A stretch of DNA of 64,000 nt from Conchocele bisecta (GCA_029237695.1 CM055274.1:72736140-72800139), one strand, 5' to 3'; numbered from the stretch's first letter, positions 1-12,361 are shown. Notes: generated by a model not told the origin, from the sequence alone. Numbers and translations: made by a program.

Positions 1-1345
1 CTATTACTGCACGATATTTGTATATATATACACGTCGTTCGTATTGCAATAGACTATATCGGACGCAAACTTAAAGGTTTCACCATTGGGAGATGAAATC
101 ACCACACCAGGCGCGGATCCAGATGGGGGTGTCCAGATGCCTGCCCTGTCCTAAACAAGAGGGTCATGATGGCCCTAATTCGCTCACCTGACTCCATGAA
201 CACCAGAGGAGAATGTGACATTGTGCTATTTTTAGATGGCGGTCATCTTGGATTAAGCGATGACTCATTTTACCAAATCTGAAAATGCTTCATCCAAGGA
301 TCTTAACTTCCTATGAAGTTTGGCCAGCATCGGCCATGTGGTTCCTGAGAAAAAGACGTTCAAAATCTTGAATAAATGGACCTTTTGGTGGCCATCATGG
401 ATGACATAATCATCCGATTCCGACAAATATTGCACCAGAGCAATCGCCTCATCGATACCTTCAATTTGATATATGGCATGAGCATATTCGGTCAAAAATA
501 AAATTTTACCTCAATTTGACCCCACGGGCCACGCCCATTTTTGACCCTGAGGTCACCATTTTAACAATTTTCAAAGATCATTCCTACAAAGTTTCGTCGA
601 AATCCGGCTAGCGGTTCATGAGAAGAATATTTTTTAAGAATGTATGCTATTTTTAGACGGCGGCCATCTTGAATTAGCGATCACCTCCATTTTAACAAAT
701 CTGAAAAGGCTTCACTCATGGACCATAACTTTTAAGTTTGGCTACCATGGGCCAAGCGGTTCATGTGAAGAATACTTTTGAAATCTCTAATAAAAGAACG
801 ACCTTTTGACATTTCGGCGGCCATCTTTGATGACATAACAATCCGATTTCGACAAAAAATGTACCAGAGTGATCGTCTCATTGATACCTTCGATTTGATA
901 TATAACATGATCATATTCGGTCAAAAATAAAATTTGACCCCAATTTGACCCATGGGCCACGCCCATTTTTGACCCTGGGGTCACCATTTTAACAACTTTG
1001 AAAGAGCAATGTACATTGATCATTCCTACCAAGTTTTGTCGAAATCCGGTTGGCGGTTCTTGAGAAGAAGATTTTTTAAGAATTTGTGCTATTTTTAGAC
1101 GGCGGCCATCTTGGATTACGCATTGACGTCATTTTAACAATTGTATAATCCCCCTACCTAAGGACCATGACCATGAAGTTTGGTGACTATAGACCTAATG
1201 GTTACCGAGTAGAAGACGTTTGAAAATGTTCACGGACGACGGACGACGACGGACGACGACGGACCACGACGACGGACGACGGACACATTGCGGTAACAAT
1301 AGCTCACATGATCTTCGCTCAGGTGAGCTTCGCTCAGGTGAGCTA
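1..1345. repeat. Degenerate tandem dispersed repeat with GACGGAC tail
   Basis: Two to three diverged copies of a unit of about 435 bp. The phrases 'GCGGCCATCTTG', 'TTGACCCTGGGGTCACCATT' and 'GAAATCCGG' recur near 240, 540-680 and 976-1110. The array ends in a GACGACGGAC-rich stretch (1223-1290) and a short 'GTGAGCT' repeat (1320-1345). The same tail appears inverted at 34,920-35,010 and, diverged, at 39,340-39,440. This looks like a common molluscan interspersed repeat. No coding content is supported. Confidence 0.7.
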
Positions 1346-1399
1346 ACAAGCAAATCACAAATTTGCACATACCGTACCCCAAATTGTATTCTCTGCTGC

Positions 1400-3024
1400 A
1401 ATAAATAAGCGGAGCCATTGCACCAGCAGATAACAAGGATAGTCCGGTAAATGCACTTGAAAAAGGGATCAAGATGTTAACAAAGTTTGTGGAAGAGAGG
1501 CTTGCTGACCCAGACTCAAGACGATGGAAAAAACAAAAACGCCTGTATGACACATTACCGCGGTCAGTTCGGAAGAACGTTAAAGTAAAGAAGAAGAAAC
1601 TGAGTATGGACGAAAAACTAATGTCTTTTGGCTGTCACAGTCAAGAAAAAAATTCCATTAGCAAGAAACATGTCGTATGAAAATGCGCCAGTTCCGTTAA
1701 TGAATGACACAACACGACATGTTGCCACAATAACATTGAAGAAATGGCGATGGGGCTCTTCAATTTTATTTTGAATCGCAGTAGATTCTCTAACGTTGGC
1801 ATTCCAGTTCAGCAAATTCATGTAGTGTTCGACAAGTATTTTGACGACAGCACCAAGGACCAAACGCGTGAGAAACGAACATGGGGTGTGCAAGAAAGTG
1901 ATATAAACGTGCGACCAGAAGTCCGGATCCCATCAAACTGGATCCAATATCTCAGTAATTGCATCAATAAGTCTGCGCTTGTACAGTATTACACAAGGCA
2001 CAATTGTACATTGCTTGCTGAAAATGGTTGTTAAACTAACGCCGTCCGTCGTTAATGGAGTCCCAGAGGTACAGTCCATTCAAGAAGAAGCTGACACGAG
2101 AATGATACTACACTGTGTGAAAGCCTCTGATGGGTTCAGAAACAATTGTAGTATGCAGTCCAGATACTGACGTTCTTGTCCTCCTCATTCACCATCGTCC
2201 AGAGATAGCTGCAAGCAGACTTGTCTTTTTAACAGGTCGTACTGGGAAGCACGCACATTTAGTGCGGTATATTCCTGGTCAGGAAATCTATGACAACATG
2301 CCTCGTCCAAAGCAAAACCTACTTCTGCCAATGTATTTTCTGACAGGATGTGACAATACTAGCTCATTCGTTGGTCATGGAAAGAAATTGGCCTTCCGCA
2401 TACTGAAACAGAAGTCAGCTGAATATGATTCATTGGCAACATTAGGAACTACTGAGGAAGTGTCCAAATCTCAATTGGTTCAGAGTATGATGTTTGTCGG
2501 GGATATGTATGGGAAAAAAGACTGTATTTCAGTAAATAAGTTGCGTGAGAAAACAGAAAAAATGTCACTGGAAAAATAGCTTTGGTCTCCTTGTCCGCAT
2601 GTGGTCGTATCAACGTATGATATGGTGCAAAGCTAACATTCCAAATCCTGCCGTGCAAGACCCTGTTGGATTTGGGTATGAATGCACTGAAAGGGACACA
2701 CTTCAGCCACAGTTAACAAGTCAATGGCCTGCAGCATCAGAGCTTTTGAACACTTATTTTGTGAATGTACAAACTCCAGTGCAGAAGGATGCACGTGCGT
2801 ACACAGTGATCAGGCGCGTAAGGTGTGAAGTGGATGATCTAGAAGATATTGTGAATTCGAATCCGTTGACAACTCAACCGTTTAAACTGCTAAATGTGCG
2901 GATTCACGACATAGATAGTGAGTATCTGCAATGTAATGACTGGACAGAAAGACATGCACGCTGGCTACTGTATTCATATATCATGAATGACATATGCAAT
3001 ACAAATGTATGTACATATTTCTAA
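1400..3024 (+). pseudogene. Broken repeat-family protein with PIN-like SPDTDVLVL motif
   Basis: Coding similarity moves through all three forward frames: 1474-1680, 1744-2034 (INVRPE, VVFDKYF), about 2040-2130 (QEEADTRMILH), 2130-2579 (CSPDTDVLVLLIHH, then FLTGRTGKHAH and LPMYFLTGCDNTSSF) and 2545-2990 (ANIPNPAVQDP). The order of these blocks matches a protein I recognise as recurring in many copies in molluscan and cnidarian genomes. Its function is not known to me. The 'SPDTDVLVL' block, with acidic residues after a beta strand, recalls PIN-type nuclease folds. At least three frameshifts show it is not functional. It is probably a piece of an unnamed transposon or an expanded gene family. 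Confidence 0.6.
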
Positions 3025-3714
3025 CTGAAAATATCACATTTCACTTCCGCTTAGAAATACAAGATAAGCTTTCCACTTATATTTTTTCGGAATGTAACTT
3101 TATGTAGATAGTATCTAGTACCTAACATGATGAACATGCTCGCATGCGATTATAGTCACAACATATTTACGCTGCTCTTGAAATGTGTCTGCTCATAATT
3201 TGACAAGACCGAGCTTATCTCAATTTTTACTAGTGTATGCCTTCACCATCATGTGTATTAATGTATTGTGTCACGTCATGACAAATGGAAGTATTGTACA
3301 GGTGCTACACTGGTCTAAAATATAATTATCCCCGTTTATCATGATGCATACGTGTACTAAGATGTAATCTAATAAGGCTTCAAAACGCTTCTGTGGCAAC
3401 AGAATGGTAAAGTTTTAACAATCACGTACATGTACCTAAATTCATTCAGTGTTTCTATTTACACTATAAATCTCTTGGTAGAACATATGACGCAACGATG
3501 TTTGATGTTTTGATTGTTGCATCTGGCGACGTCACAGATGACGTGCCGCCAAATGTACGTTTATACCATTTAATTGGACCAATTAAGTCACCTGACTCAT
3601 GAATATTGACGAGGTCTCGTGCATATTAATGAATCAGTCAGCAGGAGAATTTGAATTGGTTTCTTGGTTTCATGAATTTCACTTATTTTCAGATCACTAA
3701 ACGATATTATATAA
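3025..3714. other. AT-rich intergenic, nothing recognised
   Basis: No open frame, splice-bounded exon, RNA gene or clear repeat was seen here. The sequence is AT-rich and low in CpG. Confidence 0.5.
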
Positions 3715-3716
3715 GA

Positions 3717-3858
3717 AATAAATACCTCCATGGAGGTATGTATTGTCCCAGATAAATACCTGGTAGATGGAGCTTGAACTTAAATTAAAGCTTTACCACT
3801 TTCACTTTCACAACAGGTAATTATCTGGTACAGATAAGGAGGTATTTATTTATTAAAT
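3717..3858. mobile_element. Small fold-back MITE
   Basis: The ends AATAAATACCTCC (left) and GGAGGTATTTATT (right) are inverted copies. A second inner pair, CCAGATAAATACCTG and CAGGTAATTATCTGG, continues the fold. The 140-bp length, no ORF and the terminal inversion fit a miniature inverted-repeat element. The family was not determined. Confidence 0.55.
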
Positions 3859-4447
3859 ATAGATAACAATCATTTATATTTTATTACAGATGGTACCGAC
3901 TATGTACTAATTAACACAAGAACAATTGAAGATATTTCGTAAATACACTTTATATTACAAATTTCATTCCTGTACTTGAAAATGTAAATGTGAAAATGTT
4001 CTGGCATCATTGGCTTCCATACATATTTGTATTTTCACTGCAAAAGTGAGAAAATTGGGACCGCCTTGGAACGGTTAACTAAAATGTATGGTTTATATGC
4101 CAGAAAATGCTTTAATTATATTGTACAATATCGTATATGTATATGATATGAATATGTGGATTACATATGTAAACAATTTCGTAATATCTGTCGATTCCAG
4201 TTTTCGCCACTTTTTATCTAAAATTCCGTCTTTTTACCCCAAAATCTCAGCCGGGACAGCATTGCCGCAATGGCAACATTGGTTTTCAGAATCCTGACAC
4301 CAAAACGATCATATTGATATATGACACTTAATGTGATACTTCAGGTTGACCCATCTCCTTAACTAGAGCACTTATGTAAGTGCTGCTGCTACACTACTAT
4401 GCAAAACTCCCGTACCGTCCGTACATGTTGCATATGCTGCCCGCAAC

Positions 4448-4674
4448 CACAGGCTAACGTCGCGGACCAGGGGGGGAAATTGGAAACTTAATTGCATAGC
4501 GAGAAAGATAAGACTCTTTCTCTCTCGTTATACAATAGTTTCTCAATGTTTGTCCGAACATGTTTGTATCCATATAATTGACATACTTATGCCATTTTAA
4601 TATGGTTTGGTCATCGTTTGTCGATTATTATAATAAATATTTGGGGGAGCCTGGGTCCGCGACGTTAGCCTGTA
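4448..4674. mobile_element. hAT-type MITE with 8-bp target duplication
   Basis: The terminal inverted repeats ACAGGCTAACGTCGCGGACC are near-perfect. The direct repeat CCCGCAAC flanks the element at 4440-4447 and 4675-4682. An 8-bp duplication with CAG-type ends is the hAT superfamily signature. It is 227 bp long with no ORF, so non-autonomous. Confidence 0.8.
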
Positions 4675-4851
4675 CCCGCAACTAGGGACGTGTGACACGA
4701 CAGTAACAATGTGCATGATCACATGGTTACAACCACAGGTGCCAGAAAAAAATGACATGCGATGTTTTCAGTTACCTGTGGATACAACAACGATGGCTCA
4801 AAGTGTTGAAAGCGCGCCCACTCCAAAGAAAGTATTATTTGATATTTTCTT

Positions 4852-5091
4852 TAATAGGTAACGGATTTTGATGATATAAGACGCAGCAAACGCGTCTGCA
4901 TGAGCTGCATTTGGTGGTCCCGAGAGTTCGGCACATACTTATGTCGGTTTTACGAAGAATCGTCAGTAGACACGGAAATCGATTCTTCGCCTAAACGGCA
5001 GAAGTTTAGGCCAAAGTACTGAGACCACCAAATGCAGCTTAACAAGACGCGTTTGATGCGCCATATTTCATCAAAATCCGTCACGTAATAA
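4852..5091. mobile_element. MITE with ~65-bp terminal inverted repeats
   Basis: The arm starting ACGGATTTTGATGA (4861) and running to GCTGCATTTGGTGGTC is inverted at 5022-5083. A second hairpin (CGAAGAATCG/CGATTCTTCG) sits in the middle. No ORF. The flanks (TTAATA / TAATAA) do not settle the duplication length. Confidence 0.65.
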
Positions 5092-5191
5092 GGACACTAT
5101 AAAAGAATACGTACTTTGAATCGGTACTTGTTGTTATTGTTAGTAAAAGAATACGTACTTTGAATCGGAGGACTTCTGGAAGTTTCAGTAC

Positions 5192-5238
5192 TTGTTGTTG
5201 TTGTTGTTGGTGTTGGTGTTGTTGTTGTTGTTGTTGTT
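5192..5238. repeat. TTG microsatellite
   Basis: A run of TTG/GTT triplets with GGT interruptions just upstream of the receptor exon. A 24-bp direct duplication (AAAAGAATACGTACTTTGAA) precedes it at about 5101 and 5145. Confidence 0.9.
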
Positions 5239-5322
5239 ACCACGTGATCATACACATTGAGTAAATGGACTCGTATTACTGTCGCTACTCCAAGATTTTC
5301 CACTAGCTCTTTCTCCCGGTAG

Positions 5323-6042
5323 GTGGAGCTGTTTGGCGGGGAAGACGGCCTCTCATTGGAGGAGTATGAGAAGAACGCCCTCTGGGACGTAACATCGACG
5401 TCAGTGCGGATTATGCAGGTGGACATGCAATTTGAGCCAACTATCGTCTTCAGTCTAACCCTGCGTCGTAAGCCGCTCTACGTGGTCCTCACGATTATGA
5501 CCCCCGTCATCCTGCTGATGCTCCTCAACATATTCGTGTTTGTCCTGCCAGCCGACTCGGGCGAGAAGGCGGGCTACGCAGTAACCGTGTTCCTTGCGTT
5601 CGCCGTTTTCCTCACAATTATCTCAGCTACTCTGCCCCAGAACGCAGAAAGTGTCTCCGTCTTCTCAATCTACATGCTATTACAGACAGTTCAAAGTACG
5701 GTGATAACACTGATATCCGTCGTTCTCGTCCGTGTTGCCGCGATCAGCCCGGACACACCGATACCAGAGATATTACGGTATGTTAGTTGTACCCGTCGCA
5801 GACCGACGAATACGAATGCGGTGGATGTGTTGTATGATACCGGGGTTAAATCCAACGTTACTACCGATGAAAGTCAAATACATAGGCCAGGACCTGGATG
5901 GAACGGTAAACGTGAATGTGAAACGAATTTAAACTGGAAGGCAGTGGCGAACAGACTGAACATTATTTGTCTTGTCTTCTTCACTACGATGGCGGTTCTC
6001 TCTACGTCCGTGTGCCTCACGATCATGTCGAGTTCCCAATAG
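5323..6042 (+). CDS. Cys-loop ligand-gated ion channel (nAChR-like), terminal exon
   Basis: This is the membrane domain and C-terminus of a pentameric ligand-gated channel subunit, closest in style to invertebrate nicotinic acetylcholine receptors. The exon opens after the acceptor 'TTTCTCCCGGTAG' (AG at 5321-5322) in frame GTG GAG CTG, so no start codon is expected. Residues 1-45 are the pre-M1 strand (FSLTLRRKPLYV). M1 follows (TIMTPVILLMLLNIFVFVLP), then M2 with the DSGEKAGYAVTVFLAFAVFL block, M3 (VFSIYMLLQTVQSTVITL), a short M3-M4 loop of about 65 residues, and M4 (LNIICLVFFTTMAVLSTSV) before TAG. The ligand-binding exons were not found upstream in this window. They may lie beyond 1, be absent, or be too divergent to see. 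The GC-rich coding bias contrasts with the AT-rich surroundings, supporting a real exon. Confidence 0.85.
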   Translation: MELFGGEDGLSLEEYEKNALWDVTSTSVRIMQVDMQFEPTIVFSLTLRRKPLYVVLTIMTPVILLMLLNIFVFVLPADSGEKAGYAVTVFLAFAVFLTIISATLPQNAESVSVFSIYMLLQTVQSTVITLISVVLVRVAAISPDTPIPEILRYVSCTRRRPTNTNAVDVLYDTGVKSNVTTDESQIHRPGPGWNGKRECETNLNWKAVANRLNIICLVFFTTMAVLSTSVCLTIMSSSQ

Positions 6043-6400
6043 ACAGCCATATCCAACTTTCGCGGCCACCTTACCTGGACAAAATCCATAGTGACCACAT
6101 GGTCAATTTCAGCTGACCAATACGTGATGGTCAGTCGGCAATGTCCGTGATATCGGCTTTTTTCCGTAATCTCTCGGAAATCTACAGGTGTCACGTGATG
6201 TAAGCAATTTTATGTGGCGAGTGTTCGAATTAACGTGTCAAGTTAACATGTATCTCACTTTCCTAACATGCATGTTTATTTTATTGAAAATTACATTTAT
6301 GACCACATGAAAATGATTTCCAAAGTTACATATATTTTCCGTAAATGACATCGCACATATTTTATACCAAATGTGGAATTAAATATTCTTCCTTTTTACA

Positions 6401-6406
6401 AATAAA
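6401..6406 (+). terminator. Poly(A) signal AATAAA for the receptor exon
   Basis: The first canonical AATAAA after the stop codon, 359 nt downstream, within an AT-rich 3' UTR. Confidence 0.5.
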
Positions 6407-7198
6407 GTTCAATGAAGTTTAGTTTGCAGTAAATAATTCGCGATGATTCTGCTTAATTCCCTGTAAATAAAAACAACACATTTCCATTTATTGACAATTT
6501 TATAATTTGTGACACTTTCACCAATACTAATCGATGCAAATCTCGTTAATACTGCCGTGAAATCAAGAGAAAACATGCAACGATAGAAATAGTTACAACC
6601 AGCGTAAGTAATTGTGTAAACTAACGTAGTCTGACCCAGATTTATAATTCCCGTGTATGTAAAAAGGGAATTGCGTTAATTATTTCTAACCATATCAAAT
6701 AACGATGAAATTATATTAAGTATTGCAAGTTGCAAGTATGTCAAAGATAATCAAATAAGACAAAGTCTATGCTGAAATTACAAATCAGCAGAACATGTTT
6801 GCCGTACTGCAAATTTAAGAAAACCCTTTTTATAAGGGTCTCATAATTAAACGCTGCACAAATCTGCTAATAAAACGGAGCACTATAGGCCAGTTCAGCA
6901 TTGTCATCCTTATGAACGTGAATTGCCCTATTATCAATGGAATTACAAAGTTATGCACACACATAATATTAATAATATGTCAGTTGCAATAGGTGTATGC
7001 TATGATCAGACTGGACGGATGCATACCTTATATGCGTGTATGCTATGTTCTAATCGATTCTTAAAATGTCTACGTGTATGAGTCTGATCGGGGCTTACAC
7101 TGTTCATTAATTATTATGTAGCCTGCACTATAGGTAAATAATTACAGATGACCGATGTACTCGCTATAAATATTCTCATGATATGATACAGTTCTGCA
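6407..7198. other. AT-rich intergenic, nothing recognised
   Basis: No exon, RNA or repeat could be supported. Confidence 0.5.
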
Positions 7199-7199
7199 A

Positions 7200-7447
7200 T
7201 TAACCCTTTCAACACCACAGGCTTGTATAGTGGTATTGGCAAAACGTGTAGATCCAGATGAGCCGGCTCGTGACGAGCCGTCTCATCAGGATCTGCACTT
7301 TTTGTAAGTAATTTTCATATTTTTCAGAACAAAAACACCCCCTTTTCATAAATGGACTAATCTGAAAATCATTTTGTGGCGATTGGATTGGTTACAAAAT
7401 TAACATATCAAAATTCATTCCAGTTACTTAGGGGTGAAAAGGTTAAT
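7200..7447. mobile_element. MITE with TTAACC ends and internal palindrome
   Basis: TTAACCCTTTC at the left is inverted at the right as GAAAAGGTTAA. Inside, 'AGATCCAGATGAGCCGGCTCGTGACGAGCC...CAGGATCT' forms a hairpin. A related 'CAGATCCTGAT' hairpin occurs at 61,820-61,875. No ORF. Confidence 0.55.
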
Positions 7448-8402
7448 GCACAGTAAATAACATATATATCAATCGCATCATTGTATTTGATCACAATGTC
7501 AAAAACATACGTGATAGTCAAGTACTACTATCAGAAACTCCGACAAGCAAGGGAGATAATTTAATTCGGCATAAATTGTGAAATTTCGTTTCTATTATAA
7601 ACATGTTGTTTTTTTACCAATCCCCGATTGTTTTCATGTCGACTTATAGGTGCACTTGTGTTCAGAAAAAAAAAAAATTAAGCTAGTTTTGCGAATCTGT
7701 TTCTTCACTTTCTAGACATATCCAAGACCCAGTACCTTTAAACCTTACACTGATGAATTAGATGTTGTGTTCTTTATAAAACATATCTTCAAGTTGGCAG
7801 CGCATGAGAATTAAACATAGCAATTGTGTGTTTATATGTTTACGGAATAATGCACAGTACAAATGTGAAGAAAAAGAATGGACGAAAACGCCAGTTTACC
7901 CACCTACGGAGCCATGGAGGAGACATATGCGTGCATGAAATAAAAAGCACCTACAATAAACAATAAATGTGTATGATTTTTGTTTAAATTATCCAAATAG
8001 CAAGAGTTCCCGAATGTCCCAATATACGCCCGTTGAGGCATGACCAGTCAACAAGGGGAGATAACCTGAATATCAATATGGTGCCATGATAAACATGTGT
8101 AACGAATTTGATTACGATCCGTCAATAAGAACTTGACCTATTATACAGACAAAGATACAGAAGACGAAAATTAAAAATTGCCGTCAAGAGTAGAAAACTA
8201 ATCAGAACACATTGAAAATCCATCGGGCTCTTCATCTTGCCGTGATAAACATGTACAGTGTATACATAATTTGGTACGGTTATCGCCCCTGCTATCAGTG
8301 TGTACATTTACGTCTGATATAAATGTATAATAATGCCAATCAATACATGGGATAATAGTGAATGAATGTTTATTTTGCCAGAAAATGTCTCAGATGATGT
8401 CT
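7448..8402. other. Intergenic, nothing recognised
   Basis: AT-rich with a short A run near 7665. No supportable gene. Confidence 0.5.
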
Positions 8403-8708
8403 CTGTAGCCGATTTCATCAACATTGCAAAGTATGTTTTCGAGCAAAGTATACTTTGAGGGAGTAATCATTTATTTTTCCCCAAATGCATTATGTCATAT
8501 AGAACTTAACGACTGCATATATTTGATGATTAAAAGTATGCAGAATTATTATACTGAATTTATTACATTATCACAGCCAAAATGGCTGTGATAATGTAAT
8601 AAATTCAGTATAATAAAATTAATAAATCTATCCTAAAATTTAAAATTTCTCCTTCAAAGTATACTTTGTTAGATAAGTATACTTTGCAATGTTGGTGAAA
8701 TAGGCTAC
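8403..8708. mobile_element. Fold-back MITE family F1, copy 1
   Basis: The arms carry GTAGCC...TTTCA.CAACATTGCAAAGTAT at the left and the inverse TTTGCAATGTTGGTGAAATAGGCTAC at the right. The centre TATCACAGCCAAAATGGCTGTGATA is a perfect palindrome. The whole unit folds on itself. Further copies lie at 48,292-48,636, 50,632-50,947 and 61,365-61,647. Confidence 0.85.
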
Positions 8709-8889
8709 TGATATACTGAACAGTGTGTACCTACTGAGTGGGCATGTACCTTTAATACAGGTATGCTTCTTCATTTTGTCACGATAAACATGTAAACTGG
8801 ATTTGGTTAAGATTCACCAAGTAGGATTCTAGTTTTTGCGTGGACAATGATACAGAATGCGAAATTTAAAATAAACAAGGCGATCGACG

Positions 8890-9290
8890 GGGAGTGTCTC
8901 AACCACTCAACAAGGCGATCGCCACGAAGGTCAAGTTGACCAAGGTCAATATCACATATGAGGAATTCCAATTATTGATACGAAGGTCACAGTCATCAAG
9001 GTCAATGTCACACAAATGACACTAGGCGGATAGTCTCCAATGTGAGGTAGCTATTGGTGTGATGTTTGATAACGATCCGACTAACGGATCAGGAGATATT
9101 CAACATTTGGACGTACATACAAAATTATTGACACAAAAGTCAAGGTCACCAAGTTTAGTGGCATGGTCACCCGAATGACACTGGGTGGATAGCTATCAAT
9201 TTGATGACGCTATTTATGAAGTTTAGTAATGATACGGCAAATGGATCAAGAGATATTCATCATTTGGACGTACAGTGAAATCACGATCGC
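8890..9290 (+). repeat. Tandem ~160-bp repeat (GGTCAAGGTCACC type)
   Basis: Repeated phrases 'GATCCGACTAACGGATCAGGAGATATTC', 'ATTTGGACGTAC' and 'AATGACACTGGGTGGATAGC' recur at about 160-bp spacing. The same family forms the array at 45,722-46,205. Both arrays adjoin a piece with 'GCGATGGCTCG' pogo-like ends. Confidence 0.7.
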
Positions 9291-11150
9291 TCAAAATGCG
9301 ATGGCTCGTAATGTCGGGCTCGCTCGAAATAGAGTCGCGGTCCCGATAATTTTCCCTATATGTTTAATGTATGTTACATGCGATGGATCAAAATGCAACT
9401 CCTCGAAAAATGCGATCCCTCGAAACATGTTCCCGCGGACTCATTTCTCGCTATTTTGCTATATACGGTGACTCGAAAGTCATGTCGAGGTTTGTGCTTG
9501 GCTAATTTTCGCACCTCCGCGTCCGACTTATTACGATCAAAGACCGAGCCGCGCTCTACCTGTCTATGAAATGTGGTATCCTTTCAAGTGCAGTTAATTG
9601 CTTAAAGTGGTGCAATTTGGTCATTAACGTTGTTGATTGCGACACAGACCTAGAATAATATTCTAGGTCTGTGATTGCGATCAACGATATACGGCGATTT
9701 ATTAAATATTCTGGGCTTCGGCCACTCGGCGCATTTAATAGAGTCTGTCGGAAGTCATTGGTCGTATTTTGTGGTAACTCACGGGTTATACTCTAATAAC
9801 CCGAGTATCACTGGAAGAACTGGAGTTGTTGCTCAGAACCCTAGTAACCCACCACCCGGCATGGGTTCGATTAAAGTTACTCGAGTAAGGTTCAAAGGTC
9901 AACAGTATTTAACTGGGGTTGTAACTCTACGTGTTCTAGTGGTAGGGATGTCGGAATTTTCCCCGATTTACGGTTTGCCTTCTGACCCAATGTTAAATTT
10001 GGCCGTTTTCAAAGTCATGTGGGTGACTTTTAATCGATAAATTCTAATCACTTGCGCGTTCACTTTTTTTTTTGGGCGCCGCCATTTTGAAAAATCACGT
10101 GATAGGTGGTGTTGCTTAATTTCGATAACGCGATCATTTCTTGATGGATATTTAATTTGGGCATGTCAACGGACAGAAAAAAACACCCTCTACACGATTC
10201 TGTTGTCTGCTGTTTAAATTTCTGAGAGGAAAATCGTGTTGTTGGTGCTAGAAAGAGGTAAATATTTGAACAGTGATTTTTATAGGAACCTCAGGATTCG
10301 ACATCCTAGGACATCGACAGTTTCTTTAACAATCATTAATGTGCAAAAAAAACACTTTATTGAACCGTCTGGCTTGTGCGCACTCGGTGGCAAACTTTTT
10401 TAGTAACCTCATATCAAACCGGAAGTTCGGAACACGAGCCGTGTCATGGGTTTTCGCGACCATTTTATTTTCACTTCCACATCGAAAAAGCCAGCGTTAC
10501 AGTTGAACTGGCCATTTTTGGTGTAAAATTATAGTGCAAAATTGTTGTTTAATGATGCCTCTGTGTATTTGTGGGTTCACTTTGAATATATGTTCAACAA
10601 TTCAATAAAAAAAAAAATTCTACTCCAAATAACAATGTTATTATCAATAAATTTGCGCTGAAGCCTGAATCATTATTATTGAGTATTGTGTATTTAGCGA
10701 TCTTTTTTTTTGAGACACTAGACTGTCAATCCTCCCTACCACAGCCCCACCTCTTTCTGTGGGCATTTATTTTTATTTGAAAGCGTCTGGAGGCCAATTA
10801 ATTATGCAATATAACTAATTGATCTATTTTGTATTCAAGAAAAATGTCTGCTTTTTCTACAGTTGTGGGGGGGGGGATTTCTATTATATATTTGTACAGC
10901 GCCGGCGGTGGTGGGTGGGGCAGCTTCCTATTCTTCCTTTCTCCAACAGGCACAAATAGATGTAGAAATTTACAGCTAAAATATTGACCCCCTCCCCCCA
11001 GTTTGCATTAAGAGGTTCGCCGGTCAATTCTGTCATAACTTTTATATCACATTTAAGGATTGGTTAGATAGGATTAGATTAGTTAAATATTTAAACACAG
11101 CATACTTCTGAACAACTACCACACATCCATGCTGCCCTTAATATGACCTT
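9291..11150. other. No supported gene; scattered repeat fragments
   Basis: 9270-9330 holds a pogo-like terminus (CAGTGAAATCACGATCGCTC). The open frame at 9675-10040 has no recognisable domain or splice signals. 11,030-11,160 matches a repeat also present at 40,395-40,500 ('CACACATCCATGCTGCC'). Confidence 0.5.
9643..9673. repeat. Perfect 31-bp palindrome (CACAGACCTAGAATA)
   Basis: CACAGACCTAGAATA, one central base, and the exact inverse. The same palindrome, differing only in the centre base, is at 49,331-49,361. It is probably a minimal fold-back element. Confidence 0.85.
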
Positions 11151-11159
11151 CATACGGAA

Positions 11160-11250
11160 GCCTATTAGGGCCATTTTGTCTTAGTACTTATGTATTACGT
11201 ATTATGTCTTACGTATTACGTCTTATGTGTTAGGTCTTAGGTATTAGATT
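11160..11250 (-). repeat. TACGTAAGAC-type minisatellite
   Basis: Degenerate 7-14-bp units 'TATTACGTCTTA'. In inverse orientation it matches 40,010-40,110, including the flank 'AAAATGGCC.ATAGGCT'. It is related to the larger array at 14,478-14,760. Confidence 0.8.
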
Positions 11251-11292
11251 AGAGACAAAGCGGGAATTTAATAAGAAATCTCATAAGTAATC

Positions 11293-11355
11293 ATGATGGC
11301 GGACGATCGAGCAGCAAGCGTTACAGAGGAAGATGACGTTAAATCTACAGATGAT
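11293..11355 (+). CDS. Candidate first exon, unknown gene
   Basis: ATGATGGCGGACGATCG opens a 21-codon acidic frame (MMADDRAASVTEEDD...) that ends exactly at a consensus donor GAT|GTAAGT. A possible partner exon lies at 12,945-13,042 in matching phase 0. The coding-like CpG content stands out from the surroundings. No domain is recognisable in so short a piece. It could equally be a chance GT-bounded frame. Confidence 0.35.
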
Positions 11356-12361
11356 GTAAGTATATACAACCTACACACATGCACATTGCTTTATTATTTG
11401 TTATGCGTGTGCTTTTTTATGCTACCTTTCAGTAATAACCGTTTTGATTCGAAAACGTGTACGGTTAATGTACGTTTAGACCCGGGTATTTGGTATGGGT
11501 AGGTATTTATTCCAATCTGATTAGCTACAACTCTGATCACCCTCCGCACATAGATGTAGGCCTAGTTAATTATTTGTACACAGTCAGGCCCGTACGCAGA
11601 GGCGGTGCCCACCCCCCCCCCCCCCAATCCCCACCCCCTAACCAACCTTCACCGAGGTCCATTTACTATTTAAAATGTAGATCGCTTATGTATCAGTGAA
11701 TGATGTAAATCCCCCTCCGGGGGAATAGCGGGACTTATATTATTGTCAATTTAAAGCCCCGGTAAAAGTCCTGCACTGCGGGGCAACATGGTCTGTGAAA
11801 TCCCCGGTAAAAATGCCCCTCCCCGCAATGCCCGGGGCAATTTGGTTTGTAAAAGTCCATATACCAGCGGTAAATTTTGATTCTTGAATTATAAAATGCC
11901 TGCGTCATTACAGTCATAAATGTGTAACATGGAAGTCGACATTGCACTGAATGATAAAACAATAATTTACAATATGAGTTGTGATATATTCTGCATGGTA
12001 AAACGTATCAGAAAAAAATAGCACATATTTTGTCAAATTTAATTTACTTTAGACCTGACTCACATAATGCAGTGATATCTAAGAATTAATGCAAACTTAT
12101 GTCACATATGTTTATTATCATGGAATAATTAAAATAATCCTGAAAATGTAGTAAAGAACATGACTACCGCGGGTATATAAGAAGCAGCTGATGATGGCGA
12201 TGGGAATGGGTCACATCTTGAATGAGGGGTTGGGATAATTTTGTATAGTCTATTCAGTTGAATATTATTAAATAAGTGCATGGCACATGCAAAAACGTGT
12301 AACTGCCGATTTTGTTACATTTATGATGTTTATTTCGTCTTTAATTAACCGCGAGAGCTTA

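Noticed and set aside
9675..10040. 121-codon ORF
   Set aside because: No recognisable domain, no splice or promoter signals, and composition like the surrounding non-coding DNA.
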